Below, one piece after another: positions 1-8,342 of a DNA stretch of 64,000 nucleotides (the first letter of the stretch is position 1; every line of letters starts with the position of its first letter). Made by a program: the position numbers and the translations under genes. This DNA comes from Bifidobacterium breve (lineage in GTDB: Bacteria > Actinomycetota > Actinomycetes > Nanopelagicales > Nanopelagicaceae). A model generated the notes under the pieces. The model worked only from the letters and a program-made list of their open reading frames with translations, was not told where the DNA came from and made no database searches. The stretch spans positions 1-64,000 of the forward strand of contig CAMCXZ010000002.1 in assembly GCA_945883725.1 (NCBI GenBank), given 5' to 3'.

Positions 1-1
1 G

Positions 2-72
2 AGGTGGAAACGGGATTTGAACCCGTGTAGAGGGATTTGCAGTCCCTTGCCTCGCCTCTCGGCCATTCCACC
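2..72 (-). tRNA. tRNA-Cys (anticodon GCA)
   Basis: The reverse complement folds as a cloverleaf with a 7-bp acceptor stem GGTGGAA/TTCCACC and a T-arm around GGTTCAAAT. The anticodon loop CTGCAAA carries GCA. The discriminator base is U, as expected for tRNA-Cys. The CCA end is not encoded. It lies directly downstream of tRNA-Gly on the same strand, the Gly-Cys order common in actinobacterial tRNA clusters. Confidence 0.95.
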
Positions 73-75
73 ATG

Positions 76-111
76 AAAATACGGCCCCCTGTGAAAGGCA
101 GGTGGCCGTAT
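76..111 (-). terminator. Hairpin with U-tract between tRNA-Gly and tRNA-Cys
   Basis: On the minus strand a 12-bp stem with one mismatch (ATACGGCCACCT pairing with AGGGGGCCGTAT, 9-nt loop) is followed by TTTT, 3 nt before the tRNA-Cys 5' end. It has the form of an intrinsic terminator for tRNA-Gly. It could instead be a processing hairpin in a dicistronic tRNA transcript. Confidence 0.5.
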
Positions 112-116
112 ATCCG

Positions 117-189
117 AGCGGACGACGGGGTTCGAACCCGCGACCTGAACCTTGGCAAGGTTCCGCGCTACCAGCTGCGCTACGTCCGC
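117..189 (-). tRNA. tRNA-Gly (anticodon GCC)
   Basis: The reverse complement has acceptor stem GCGGACG/CGTCCGC, a T-arm with GGTTCGAACC and the anticodon loop TTGCCAA (GCC). The discriminator is U and CCA is not encoded. It lies upstream of tRNA-Cys on the same strand, with a terminator-like hairpin between them. Confidence 0.95.
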
Positions 190-278
190 ATTTTCTTCGA
201 GCTAGTGGAGTTTCCATAAACTCGCACCAGCAGAGAGCGAAATCTATCCTAATTCATGCGTAACTGCCAAAGGGGTCA

Positions 279-284
279 TACGGT
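279..284 (+). promoter_or_regulatory. -10 hexamer TACGGT for pabB, leaderless arrangement
   Basis: TACGGT fits the actinobacterial -10 pattern TANNNT and ends 6 nt before the GTG start, placing the predicted transcription start at the start codon. No convincing -35 box is seen. An AAAGGGG run 15 nt upstream is too far away to be a good ribosome site. Confidence 0.4.
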
Positions 285-290
285 TAGCGC

Positions 291-1292
291 GTGAACCCAA
301 GCATCGAGTCAGATCAGCCCCAATTTTGGATGGGCGGGGTACTGGCGCGCGATCTGGTTGAGATAAGTAGTGATCCGAGTTGCTTGTCAGATGGTGGTTT
401 TTGGGCGATTAGTACAACTTATGAAGGTGAGTTTCGAGCGGCGAAATTTAAGTCCATTACTACTGCGCCATTTCCTCAAGGAGTAATGACACCTAAAGTA
501 AAAGGTAATTGGAAGAGCCACACTTCAGAATCTGAGTACATCGAGTACGTTGAAAAGATTCGCGAAGAGATTGCTAGCGGTGGGGTTTATCAAGTCAATG
601 CCTGCCGCCGATTAAGTATTAAGTCATCTGCCAAACTGGATCAAGCTTTTGCCAATATTCTGGCTGCTAACCCAGCACCCTTTGCCAGTTATTTAAAGTT
701 TGCAGATCTAGAGATTGCCTCAGCTTCACCAGAGTTGTTTATAACCCGTAACGGCCATGAAATTAAAACTTCTCCGATCAAAGGAACTAAGCGAACTGTT
801 TCCGAGATATTCGGCAGCAAAGACCGAGCTGAGAATGTAATGATTGTTGATTTGATGCGTAATGACTTAGGACAGATTTGTAATCCAGGCAGTATCGCAG
901 TACCAGACTTATTGCGAGATGAAGAGCATCCGGGTTTAAGTCATTTAGTCTCTGACGTTATAGGTCAACTGCGAAATGGAGTTTCTTGGGAAGAAATACT
1001 TCGAGCGTTACTTCCGGCTGGCTCGATAAGTGGTGCACCAAAGAGCGCTGCTAAACGAATTATCTCAAATCTTGAAGTGGTGCCACGTGGTACCTATTGC
1101 GGAGTACTTGGTTGGGTACATGGTGATCAAGCTGTGTTATCGGTTGCGATTAGAATTTTTTGGCGTGAATCTGAGTATTTACATTTCGGCACTGGAGCTG
1201 GCATAACTTGGAGTAGCGATCCTCAAGCCGAGTGGGATGAAACTCAATTAAAAGCTGAACGACTTATCTCAATTGTTGGTGGGCAATTATGA
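291..1292 (+). CDS. pabB: Aminodeoxychorismate synthase component I (PabB-like)
   Basis: Chorismate-binding enzyme that aminates chorismate to 4-amino-4-deoxychorismate for p-aminobenzoate and folate synthesis. At 333 aa it is a short form lacking most of the N-terminal region of classical PabB/TrpE (about 450-500 aa). The catalytic core is present: SPELF at 146-150, PIKGT at 162-166, MIVDLMRNDLG, and PAGSISGAPK. Lys164 in PIKGT is the residue that separates aminodeoxychorismate synthases from anthranilate synthases, which have Ala there. The GTG start is the first start codon after an in-frame TAG at 285. The stop overlaps the pabC start by 4 nt (ATGA). No glutamine amidotransferase partner (PabA) lies in the window. 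Confidence 0.88.
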   Translation: MNPSIESDQPQFWMGGVLARDLVEISSDPSCLSDGGFWAISTTYEGEFRAAKFKSITTAPFPQGVMTPKVKGNWKSHTSESEYIEYVEKIREEIASGGVYQVNACRRLSIKSSAKLDQAFANILAANPAPFASYLKFADLEIASASPELFITRNGHEIKTSPIKGTKRTVSEIFGSKDRAENVMIVDLMRNDLGQICNPGSIAVPDLLRDEEHPGLSHLVSDVIGQLRNGVSWEEILRALLPAGSISGAPKSAAKRIISNLEVVPRGTYCGVLGWVHGDQAVLSVAIRIFWRESEYLHFGTGAGITWSSDPQAEWDETQLKAERLISIVGGQL

Positions 1293-2062
1293 GTGCGACC
1301 GCATGGTTTTCTGGAAAGTTAGTTAGCTTCCAAGAGGCAAACTTAGATTCGTCCGGCTGGCCATCCGGTAGCGGTGTATTTGAAACAATAAAAACTGTAG
1401 ATGGCCTGCCTTGGGCGTTGTCGCGGCATATGCGACGAGCTTTAAATTCGGCCCGCCGAAACGATCAGCAATTTCCTAATGAGGAGTTAATCCGCAAAGC
1501 AGTCGATGAGATTATCATGGCGAATCCATATTCAATTGGTCGGCTTCGTCTTCTTTTCGGTTCTGACGGCAGCCTACGTGCGACTCATCAAGAGTATGTT
1601 GAAATTAATCGCCCAGCTAAGTTGAGTATTCGTAAACTGGAGCAATCAATTTCGGTGCCAGTTGAAAAGCATTATCCATATACCCAAAATCTGCAGATCT
1701 TAGATGAAGCTAAAATCGCAGGATTTGATGATTCTATTTTAGTGAACCTCGATGGCCACATTACCGAGACCGCGATCGCGAATCTAGTTTTGCGCGTTGA
1801 CGGCGAATGGATTACTCCGCCCCTTAGCGACGGAGTATTACCTGGTGTTATGCGCGCACTACTTGTAGAGAAAGCCGGCGTGATTGTGCGTCAAGTTAGC
1901 GCCAAGCAGCTAGATGAGATCGAGTGCGGGTTCGTAGTTTCCAGTCTGAAAATTGCGCAGCCAATTGGTCAGATTGATGATCGAATTTTGCAGATTTCAC
2001 CAGAGAGTGAGCAAATGCGTGCTCGATTTGCGGCAACTGCATTGGCAACTTCGGTAGGCTAG
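1289..2062 (+). CDS. pabC: Aminodeoxychorismate lyase (class IV PLP aminotransferase fold)
   Basis: Second step of p-aminobenzoate synthesis: removes pyruvate from aminodeoxychorismate using PLP. The protein is 257 aa with the class IV aminotransferase signature: GVFETIKT near 29-36, the likely PLP lysine Lys127 (spacing to the DEA and DDSIL segments matches the family), and [11 protein letters not shown] in place of the usual V-x-E-x-T-x-S-N. Translational coupling to pabB by a 4-nt overlap makes the PabB-PabC assignment stronger than the sequence alone would allow. A branched-chain or D-amino acid aminotransferase is the alternative from fold alone. The last bases hold the hexamer assigned to the thrS promoter. 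Confidence 0.8.
   Translation: MSATAWFSGKLVSFQEANLDSSGWPSGSGVFETIKTVDGLPWALSRHMRRALNSARRNDQQFPNEELIRKAVDEIIMANPYSIGRLRLLFGSDGSLRATHQEYVEINRPAKLSIRKLEQSISVPVEKHYPYTQNLQILDEAKIAGFDDSILVNLDGHITETAIANLVLRVDGEWITPPLSDGVLPGVMRALLVEKAGVIVRQVSAKQLDEIECGFVVSSLKIAQPIGQIDDRILQISPESEQMRARFAATALATSVG
2055..2060 (+). promoter_or_regulatory. -10 hexamer TAGGCT for thrS, leaderless arrangement
   Basis: TAGGCT ends exactly 6 nt before the thrS ATG and lies inside the last codons of pabC. The identical hexamer at the identical spacing precedes ruvC, rpe and the minus-strand gene at 4587-5159. Confidence 0.5.
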
Positions 2063-2066
2063 GGGC

Positions 2067-4055
2067 ATGTCTGAACTCAAGATCACGGTAGATGGCGTGG
2101 CCACTGCGATTGCGGCAGATCAGCGACCAACTCAAATCTTCGCCGAGCGCAAAGATGTGGTCGTTTGTCGAATTAATGGCGAGCTTCGTGATCTCTGGAC
2201 TGACCTTTCTAACGGCGATGTTGTTGAATCTGTAACGATCGATTCTGAAGATGGTCTCAAAGTTCTACGTCACTCAACTGCCCACGTGATGGCACAAGCT
2301 GTTCAGCAGATCTATCCAGAAGCAAAGCTTGGTATCGGACCACCGATTACCGATGGCTTCTATTACGATTTCGATCCGCAAGATCCGTTCACACCGGAGT
2401 CTTTAGAGAAGATCGAAAGTGCAATGCGCAAGATTGTTAAGGAAGGTCAGCGCTTTAAGCGTCGCGTCACTAATGAAGCTGATGCGTTAGTCGAGCTAGC
2501 TAAAGAGCCATACAAGTGTGAATTAATAGGTATCAAGGGCGGTTCAAGTGATGAAAGTTCAGTTGAAGTTGGTGGCGCTGAACTAACAATTTATGACAAT
2601 TTAGGTCGCGATGGTCAGCCAGTTTGGTCAGATCTATGTCGCGGTCCGCACCTGCCTTCTACAAAGCACATTCCAGCCTTTAAATTGATGCGAAGTGCTG
2701 GCGCGTATTGGCGGGGATCCGAAAAGAATCCGATGCTGCAGCGAATTTATGGCACTGCTTGGCCTAGCGTTGATGCGCTTAACGCCTACCTTGAACTATT
2801 ACTCGAAGCTGAAAAGCGCGATCACCGTCGCTTGGGTGCTGAGCTAGATCTATTTAGTTTTCCCGAAGAAATCGGTTCGGGTTTAGCGGTCTTTCATCCT
2901 AAAGGCGGAATTATTCGTCGCGCGATGGAAGATTATTCACGCATTCGTCATGAGGACGAAGGTTATGAGTTCGTTTATTCACCGCACATAACTAAGTCGG
3001 CCCTCTTTGAAACTTCAGGTCATCTTGATTGGTATGCCGATGGCATGTACCCACCAATGATCATGGATGAAGAACTACATGCCGATGGCACAGTAAAACG
3101 CGCAGGCCAGCAGTACTACATGAAGCCGATGAACTGCCCATTTCATAATTTGATTTACAAATCACGCCAACGTTCATATCGCGAGCTACCACTGCGTCTA
3201 TTTGAATTCGGCACTGTTTATCGTTACGAAAAATCAGGCGTACTTCACGGAATCACGCGTGCTCGTGGTTTCACGCAAGATGACGCACATATTTATTGCA
3301 CCGCTGAGCAGATGCCAGGTGAACTAGATTCACTCTTAACATTCGTTCTTAATTTATTACGCGATTATGGTTTAAATGATTTCTATCTTGAACTATCAAC
3401 GCGTAATCCGGAGAAATCAGTTGGTGAAGATGCTGAGTGGGTTGCAGCCACTGAAGCACTACGACAGGCAGCCAGTTTGCAAGGACTCGATTTGGTTCTC
3501 GATGAAGGTGGAGCTGCGTTCTACGGACCCAAGATTTCAGTGCAAGCAAAAGATGCGATCGGGCGAACATGGCAGATGTCTACAATTCAAGTTGATTTCC
3601 AATTGCCACAACGATTCGAATTGGAATACGCAAATACTGATGGATCTCGTTCTCGTCCGGTAATGATTCACCGCGCGCTATTTGGATCAATCGAACGTTT
3701 CTTTGGTGTTCTGACCGAACACTACGCAGGTGCATTCCCACCATGGTTAGCACCAGTGCAAGCAATTGGTATTCCAGTTGCCGAAGCTTTTACGCCTTAT
3801 CTTTCAGATGTCATCAACCAAATGCGTAAGGCAGGCTTGCGCGTGGAATTGGATGCATCTGATGATCGCATGCAGAAGAAAGTCCGCAATGCTCAGATGG
3901 CGAAGATTCCATTCATGGTAATTGCTGGTGAAGAGGATCAGAATGCTGGTGCGGTTTCATTCCGCTACCGAAACGGTGAACAGAAAAACGGTATTCCAGT
4001 ATCAGAAGCGATCGCAGAAATTAAGAAAATCGTTTCCGATCGCACTCAGGTTTAG
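2067..4055 (+). CDS. thrS: Threonyl-tRNA synthetase
   Basis: Charges tRNA-Thr with threonine. The 662-aa protein is full length: an N-terminal TGS domain (about 1-60), an editing domain with the HxxxH motif HSTAH (His69, His73), a class II catalytic domain with MKPMNCPFH (zinc Cys357) and [14 protein letters not shown] (zinc His408), and a C-terminal anticodon-binding domain after about residue 560. The ATG start lies 4 nt after the pabC stop. There is no room for a T-box leader. A HIT hydrolase follows with 2 nt spacing, the order found in many actinobacteria. Confidence 0.97.
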   Translation: MSELKITVDGVATAIAADQRPTQIFAERKDVVVCRINGELRDLWTDLSNGDVVESVTIDSEDGLKVLRHSTAHVMAQAVQQIYPEAKLGIGPPITDGFYYDFDPQDPFTPESLEKIESAMRKIVKEGQRFKRRVTNEADALVELAKEPYKCELIGIKGGSSDESSVEVGGAELTIYDNLGRDGQPVWSDLCRGPHLPSTKHIPAFKLMRSAGAYWRGSEKNPMLQRIYGTAWPSVDALNAYLELLLEAEKRDHRRLGAELDLFSFPEEIGSGLAVFHPKGGIIRRAMEDYSRIRHEDEGYEFVYSPHITKSALFETSGHLDWYADGMYPPMIMDEELHADGTVKRAGQQYYMKPMNCPFHNLIYKSRQRSYRELPLRLFEFGTVYRYEKSGVLHGITRARGFTQDDAHIYCTAEQMPGELDSLLTFVLNLLRDYGLNDFYLELSTRNPEKSVGEDAEWVAATEALRQAASLQGLDLVLDEGGAAFYGPKISVQAKDAIGRTWQMSTIQVDFQLPQRFELEYANTDGSRSRPVMIHRALFGSIERFFGVLTEHYAGAFPPWLAPVQAIGIPVAEAFTPYLSDVINQMRKAGLRVELDASDDRMQKKVRNAQMAKIPFMVIAGEEDQNAGAVSFRYRNGEQKNGIPVSEAIAEIKKIVSDRTQV

Positions 4056-4057
4056 TT

Positions 4058-4585
4058 ATGTCCGAGATGGTTGGTGGCGCCGGAATTCCTGATGCTTGGC
4101 AGCGGTTATGGGCACCACACCGAATGGAATATTTAACTGGTGATAATCGACCGCTACCAGGCAATGAAGTTGAGTGTCCGTTCTGTCGAATTCCAACACT
4201 AAGTGATCAAGAGGGTTTAGTAGTTTCCCGCGGTGTTGAGGCATACGTGGTCATGAATCTCTACCCATATAACGCCGGCCATCTACTGGTATGTGCTTAT
4301 CGACATGTAGCAGATCTAACTGATTTGTCAGAGTCTGAACGAAATGAAATCAGCGAACTAACTGCCCATGCCATGACCACGTTGCGAAAAGTAAGCGCAC
4401 CGGCTGGATTTAATTTAGGAATGAATCAGGGCGCAATTTCAGGTGCTGGCGTCGCTGCGCATATTCATCAGCACATTGTTCCGCGATGGTCAGGGGATGC
4501 AAACTTTATGCCGATCATTGGCCAAACCAAAGTTCTACCCCAATTGCTATCTCAGTCTCGGGATTTGATCGCAGCTGCTTGGTAA
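4058..4585 (+). CDS. HIT-family nucleotide hydrolase or phosphorylase
   Basis: The 175-aa histidine-triad protein carries His135-x-His137-x-His139 in the sequence AAHIHQHIVP, the active-site signature of nucleotide-binding HIT proteins, and an N-terminal CPFC pair (Cys40, Cys43) of the kind that can bind zinc. In mycobacteria the homologous gene next to thrS and pgsA is reported as a diadenosine tetraphosphate phosphorylase; this gene likely handles a similar dinucleotide, which is inference from position and family. It starts 2 nt after thrS and is presumably co-transcribed. Its stop is 1 nt from the stop of the convergent gene downstream. Confidence 0.88.
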   Translation: MSEMVGGAGIPDAWQRLWAPHRMEYLTGDNRPLPGNEVECPFCRIPTLSDQEGLVVSRGVEAYVVMNLYPYNAGHLLVCAYRHVADLTDLSESERNEISELTAHAMTTLRKVSAPAGFNLGMNQGAISGAGVAAHIHQHIVPRWSGDANFMPIIGQTKVLPQLLSQSRDLIAAAW

Positions 4586-4586
4586 T

Positions 4587-5159
4587 TTAAAGCTGAGTTA
4601 AATATTCTCGAACTTCTTTGATTCCGAGCCCGGTATTAAAATCTAGGGGAATGGCAGGAAATAAGAGACCGGCCGCGAATGCATCTGGTCCCATCTGATC
4701 AATGGCAAGTAAGTATTCGTCACGAAATTCGCTAACTAAGGTCTTATGTTCGTCAGCACTTTCTATCTGAACTGATGAGCCGTCTTGATAATTCGTAATC
4801 TTCAAATCACTTAATGAAATTAAGGCACATGGAGTTCCGGCATCATCATGCAGAACTAGATACGGAGTAACGCATTGCTCAAAAACGCGATTAGCTAACA
4901 TCACCGCATCGTCGAAATCGCCATCGTTACCAGTTAGACCAGTAACCACAATTAACCTAGGCATCAGGTAATCATCAAGTGATTCCCAGATAGCGATTGA
5001 TTCGGGGGAGATACCCGAATTTGGGTTTATCGCAAAGATGGCCAAGTCAGACTCGACCACGCCCTCCGCACTAATTGTTCCCTTGAATTCAGCGGCTATC
5101 TCATCCAAAAAAGCGCTCTCGTGACCATATATATGGACGCGTAAGTTAGTTGAACTCAT
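4587..5159 (-). CDS. Degenerate EF-G2-like translational GTPase G-domain relic, intact ORF
   Basis: The 190-aa protein aligns by eye, from memory of the family, with the G domain of actinobacterial EF-G2-like proteins. Shared are RVHIYGHE at the N-terminus, DLAIFAINPNSGISP for the strand after switch II, MPRLIVVTGL where the NKxD loop should be, DFDDAVMLANRVF, and FPAIPLDFNTGLGIKEV at the end. It lacks a P-loop (GHESAFLDE where GHSGSGKT is expected), both switch regions (about 60 residues gone), NKxD (TGLT instead) and domains II-V. GTP binding is therefore not expected. The frame is intact and a TAGGCT hexamer sits 6 nt before the ATG, so it is probably expressed. Function unknown. Confidence 0.6.
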   Translation of the reverse strand: MSSTNLRVHIYGHESAFLDEIAAEFKGTISAEGVVESDLAIFAINPNSGISPESIAIWESLDDYLMPRLIVVTGLTGNDGDFDDAVMLANRVFEQCVTPYLVLHDDAGTPCALISLSDLKITNYQDGSSVQIESADEHKTLVSEFRDEYLLAIDQMGPDAFAAGLLFPAIPLDFNTGLGIKEVREYLTQL

Positions 5160-5165
5160 GACTAC

Positions 5166-5171
5166 AGCCTA
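5166..5171 (-). promoter_or_regulatory. -10 hexamer TAGGCT for the EF-G2-like relic
   Basis: Read on the minus strand, TAGGCT ends 6 nt before the ATG at 5159. It overlaps the plus-strand hexamer proposed for pgsA, so two divergent promoters would share a 24-bp intergenic gap. Confidence 0.45.
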
Positions 5172-5175
5172 CGAT
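5170..5175 (+). promoter_or_regulatory. -10 hexamer TACGAT for pgsA
   Basis: TACGAT fits TANNNT and lies 8 nt before the pgsA ATG. It is the only candidate in the 24-bp gap between the divergent genes. Confidence 0.3.
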
Positions 5176-5183
5176 GGGTCACG

Positions 5184-5780
5184 ATGATTAGTGACATTCT
5201 TAAGCCCGCGGTGGTGCGACTAATTTCACCAACTGCGCGAGGTCTGCTGCGTATCGGATTGACTCCTAATTCAGTCACCACGATTGGCGCACTTGGGGTT
5301 ATCACTACCTCGCTAGTTGCTTACCCAAACGGACATTTATTTGGTGGCACAGTTGTCATTTGTTGTTTAGCGTTAAGTGACTTATTCGATGGCACCATGG
5401 CGCGGCTTTCGCAGCAAGGGCCTAGCAGATGGGGTGGGTTCCTAGATTCAACAATCGATCGTGTCACCGACTCAGCTATCGCCATGGGCTTACTTATTTA
5501 TTTAGCGCAGAGCAACGATCCACTTTCCTATGTGCTCTTGGTTTCTATCGTCTCTGGATTTCTTGTTTCATATATTCGCGCAAAGGCAGAAAGTCTGCAG
5601 ATTGAATGCAAGGGCGGTTTTGCCGAACGCACCGAACGTTTAGTTATTTTGTTAACTGCTATCGGTTTTGCTGGCTTAGGCGTTGAGTACATTTTATCTA
5701 TTGGTGTGTGGGCCCTAGCGGTAGCAAGTGTTGTGACCGTGCTGCAGCGTTTGCGGATAGTTTGGAAAGCCACCAGCTAA
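5184..5780 (+). CDS. pgsA: CDP-alcohol phosphatidyltransferase, probable phosphatidylinositol-phosphate synthase
   Basis: Integral membrane enzyme that transfers a phosphatidyl group from CDP-diacylglycerol to an inositol-phosphate acceptor. The 198-aa protein has the full family signature D-x2-DG-x2-AR-x9-G-x3-D-x3-D: Asp66, Asp69-Gly70, Ala73-Arg74, Gly84, Asp88, Asp92, followed by several hydrophobic segments. The inositol-phosphate substrate is inferred from the PatA-like and PimA genes directly downstream, which use phosphatidylinositol. Phosphatidylglycerophosphate synthase is the main alternative. The acyltransferase gene overlaps its stop codon by 1 nt (TAATGA). Confidence 0.85.
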   Translation: MISDILKPAVVRLISPTARGLLRIGLTPNSVTTIGALGVITTSLVAYPNGHLFGGTVVICCLALSDLFDGTMARLSQQGPSRWGGFLDSTIDRVTDSAIAMGLLIYLAQSNDPLSYVLLVSIVSGFLVSYIRAKAESLQIECKGGFAERTERLVILLTAIGFAGLGVEYILSIGVWALAVASVVTVLQRLRIVWKATS

Positions 5781-6667
5781 TGAGGGCCGAAGATTTAACA
5801 GCTAGTGCCTACTTTGCTGGTTGGCGAATAGTTCGCTGGCTGCCTGAGAAGAATGCTTATCGCTTCTTTGAATTTGTAGCCGACCGCGTCAGCGCCAAGA
5901 AGGGAAAGAGCTTTCAAAGGTTAGAAAGTAATCTAAAACGAGTTGTGCCGACGCTATCGGACCAAGAATTACGAACTTTAACCAAAGTCGGAATGCGTTC
6001 ATATTTACGTTATTGGTGTGACACCTTTCGCTCACCGGATTGGGATACCAAGCGGATCCAATCCAGCGTTACGGTAAATGACGCCGAACTACTATTCGAA
6101 CCAGTTAGAAGTAAACGCGGTGTCATAGTGGCTCTCCCTCATGCTGGAAATTGGGATCATGCTGGGTCATATTTCTGCAGCCATGGTGTTCCGTTGGTTA
6201 CGGTGGTCGAGCGGTTAAAGCCAGAGAAGTTATTTCGCAAGTTTCTGGAGTATCGCGAAGCAATAGGTATGGAAGCGTTACCGCTAGATGGCCGAGTTAT
6301 GGGCACGCTGGCTAGCAGACTACGCGAAGGCAAGTTGGTAGCTCTCGTAGCTGACCGTGACCTATCGCGCAACGGAATTGATGTTAAATTCTTTGACGGC
6401 ACAGCTCGAATGCCCGCAGGCCCAGCGCTTTTAGCAATTCGAACCTGTGCGGATTTGATCACGGCATATGTCTCTTATACCGATACTGGGATTCATATTG
6501 ATTTTCGCAAAGTGCTTATCGCTGATGGCGATTCTGAAAGCGAGAGAGTCGCTAAGACAGTTCAACTTTGCGCTGATAATTTTGCCGCCGGAATCAAGGA
6601 ACATCCGCAAGATTGGCATATGTTGCAACGCATTTGGGTCGATGGCGACTTCGTGGAGCGAACATGA
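5780..6667 (+). CDS. Phosphatidylinositol mannoside acyltransferase (PatA-like)
   Basis: LpxL/HtrB-family acyltransferase that would acylate a mannose of phosphatidylinositol mannosides on the cytoplasmic face of the membrane. The 295-aa protein has the catalytic HX4D motif at His121-AGNW-Asp126, matching the HSGNWD motif of mycobacterial PatA. The ATG at 5780 overlaps the pgsA stop (TAATGA) and was preferred over in-frame upstream codons inside pgsA. The next gene, pimA, starts within its stop codon (ATGA). The pgsA-patA-pimA order is conserved in mycobacteria and streptomycetes. Confidence 0.85.
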   Translation: MRAEDLTASAYFAGWRIVRWLPEKNAYRFFEFVADRVSAKKGKSFQRLESNLKRVVPTLSDQELRTLTKVGMRSYLRYWCDTFRSPDWDTKRIQSSVTVNDAELLFEPVRSKRGVIVALPHAGNWDHAGSYFCSHGVPLVTVVERLKPEKLFRKFLEYREAIGMEALPLDGRVMGTLASRLREGKLVALVADRDLSRNGIDVKFFDGTARMPAGPALLAIRTCADLITAYVSYTDTGIHIDFRKVLIADGDSESERVAKTVQLCADNFAAGIKEHPQDWHMLQRIWVDGDFVERT

Positions 6668-7836
6668 TTGACCGTAAGTTAAGAATTGGCATTGTCTGTC
6701 CCTACAGTTGGGATTATCCGGGTGGCGTTCAGAACCATGTTCGCGATTTAGCCGAGTTTCTGATTAACAACGGACACCACGTTGAAGTTTTAGCGCCAGC
6801 AACAGAGAGTGATGATTTGCCAAGTTATGTCGTAAGCGCCGGTCGTGCTATTTCGATTCCGTATAACGGTGCAGTCGCTCGCATTCTTTTTGGCGTAGTT
6901 GCTAATAGTCGAGTGCGAAGTTGGATTCATGAGGGCAACTTCGATCTATTGCACCTTCATGAACCAGCGATACCTTCCCTTTCACTTCTTGCTTGCTGGG
7001 CGGGCGAAGGCGCAATGGTCGGAACTTTTCACGCAGCGGCAAAGTATCAGAAAGCAATTGTGGCAATCGGGCCGATTCTCGAACCAGTTATTGAGAAGCT
7101 TTCGGCACGTATCGCCGTCAGCGAGTCTGCTCGGTTAACGCTAACTGCGCACCTAGAGACCGATGCCATTGTTATCCCAAATGGAATCTATGCTGACAAT
7201 TATCGAGATGGTTCGCCGCGCCAAGAATGGCAAGGAAATACAATCGGTTTCTTGGGCAGATTCGAAGAAGATCGTAAAGGTTTACCAGTTCTACTAAATG
7301 CGCTTCCGATTATTTCGCGTTTCATTCCAGATATTCGCGTTCTGATTGCAGGGCCCGGTGACAGCGAAGAAGTATTGGAAAATGTTGATCCGCAGCTTCG
7401 AAATCGAGTCGAATTCTTAGGCAAGATCAGCGAAGAAGATAAGGCCGATTTCCTGGCAAGTGTTTCGCTTTACATCGCACCAAATACTGGCGGTGAATCA
7501 TTTGGCATTATTTTGGCCGAGGCAATGGCCGGGGGAGCCACTGTTGTTGCAAGTGACATTCCGGCATTCGCAGACGTGTTGGGAAATGGTCAATACGGTT
7601 CACTCTTTGAATCGGAAAATTATGAGAGCTTAGCCAAGGTAGTAATTGATTTACTCCGCGATCAGGCAAAGCGAGAAGATTTGGCAAATGCTGGAGCGAC
7701 CCATGCCCAAAGATTTGATTGGAGCCAAGTTGGAGAAGAGATTTTTGAAGTTTATGAACTAGCAATGGTTAGTGGCCAGAAAGTATCGCTTTCGTCCGAA
7801 AACCGCTCATGGACTAGATTGCTAGGTAGAGACTAG
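6664..7836 (+). CDS. pimA: GDP-mannose-dependent phosphatidylinositol mannosyltransferase
   Basis: GT4-family glycosyltransferase that adds the first mannose to phosphatidylinositol, the entry step to phosphatidylinositol mannosides. The 390-aa GT-B protein has an N-terminal acceptor-side motif PYSWDYPGGVQNH (near 12-24), the inter-domain motif GFLGRFEEDRKG and the C-terminal EX7E region in GGESFGIILAEAMAGG. The start used overlaps the preceding stop by 4 nt; an in-frame codon further upstream lies within the acyltransferase gene and is unlikely. The gene sits in the conserved PI/PIM cluster. Confidence 0.9.
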   Translation: MIDRKLRIGIVCPYSWDYPGGVQNHVRDLAEFLINNGHHVEVLAPATESDDLPSYVVSAGRAISIPYNGAVARILFGVVANSRVRSWIHEGNFDLLHLHEPAIPSLSLLACWAGEGAMVGTFHAAAKYQKAIVAIGPILEPVIEKLSARIAVSESARLTLTAHLETDAIVIPNGIYADNYRDGSPRQEWQGNTIGFLGRFEEDRKGLPVLLNALPIISRFIPDIRVLIAGPGDSEEVLENVDPQLRNRVEFLGKISEEDKADFLASVSLYIAPNTGGESFGIILAEAMAGGATVVASDIPAFADVLGNGQYGSLFESENYESLAKVVIDLLRDQAKREDLANAGATHAQRFDWSQVGEEIFEVYELAMVSGQKVSLSSENRSWTRLLGRD

Positions 7837-7838
7837 AA

Positions 7839-8342
7839 ATGAAAAACATAATATTCTTCGCGGGACTTGCCCTACTCATTTTCTGGTATTTAAGTTTTTC
7901 GGCTAGTCGGCTAGATCGGCTCCATCATCGAGTAGAGACAAGTTGGGCAACCTTGGATTCTTTATTACAACGTCGGGCGGCCATAGCTCTTGAGGTTGCT
8001 CGAAGCGCGATAACAGACCCGGCGACTTCGCTTTTACTAACAGCGAGTGCCTATCAAGCGAGAAGTGCGGATATTGAAGACCGTTCGAGTGCGGAGAGCG
8101 TTTTATCTGGTGCTCTCGGAATGATGCTGGCTGAACGTGAGAGCATTGTGGCCAAGTCAGATCAAGCGCTACTGGGCGAGCTTGAGCAACTCTCGGACAA
8201 GATCAAAGTTGCGATTGCTATTCATGTCGAGTCGGTAACTCGTACTCAATTGATCCGTGGCAAGTTAGTGTTCAGGTTATTTCGGTTAGCCGGCACAGCG
8301 CCGTTACCAGTTACTTATGAGTTTGAAGCCGATGCGATCTAA
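7839..8342 (+). CDS. LemA-like single-pass membrane protein
   Basis: The 167-aa protein has one N-terminal hydrophobic segment (about 3-20) followed by a helical, soluble domain. The stretch RVETSWATLDSLLQRRAAIA resembles the LemA-family signature of a helix ending in a run like LQRRxDLIPNLV, but the PNLV portion is not conserved, so the match is partial. It starts 2 nt after pimA, so it is probably co-transcribed, and its end overlaps the start of the next gene. The molecular function of LemA-type proteins is not established. Confidence 0.55.
   Translation: MKNIIFFAGLALLIFWYLSFSASRLDRLHHRVETSWATLDSLLQRRAAIALEVARSAITDPATSLLLTASAYQARSADIEDRSSAESVLSGALGMMLAERESIVAKSDQALLGELEQLSDKIKVAIAIHVESVTRTQLIRGKLVFRLFRLAGTAPLPVTYEFEADAI

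Noticed and set aside
5708-5779. Upstream extension of the PatA-like acyltransferase
   Set aside because: It lies within the conserved C-terminus of pgsA; the ATG overlapping the pgsA stop fits the operon's coupling pattern.
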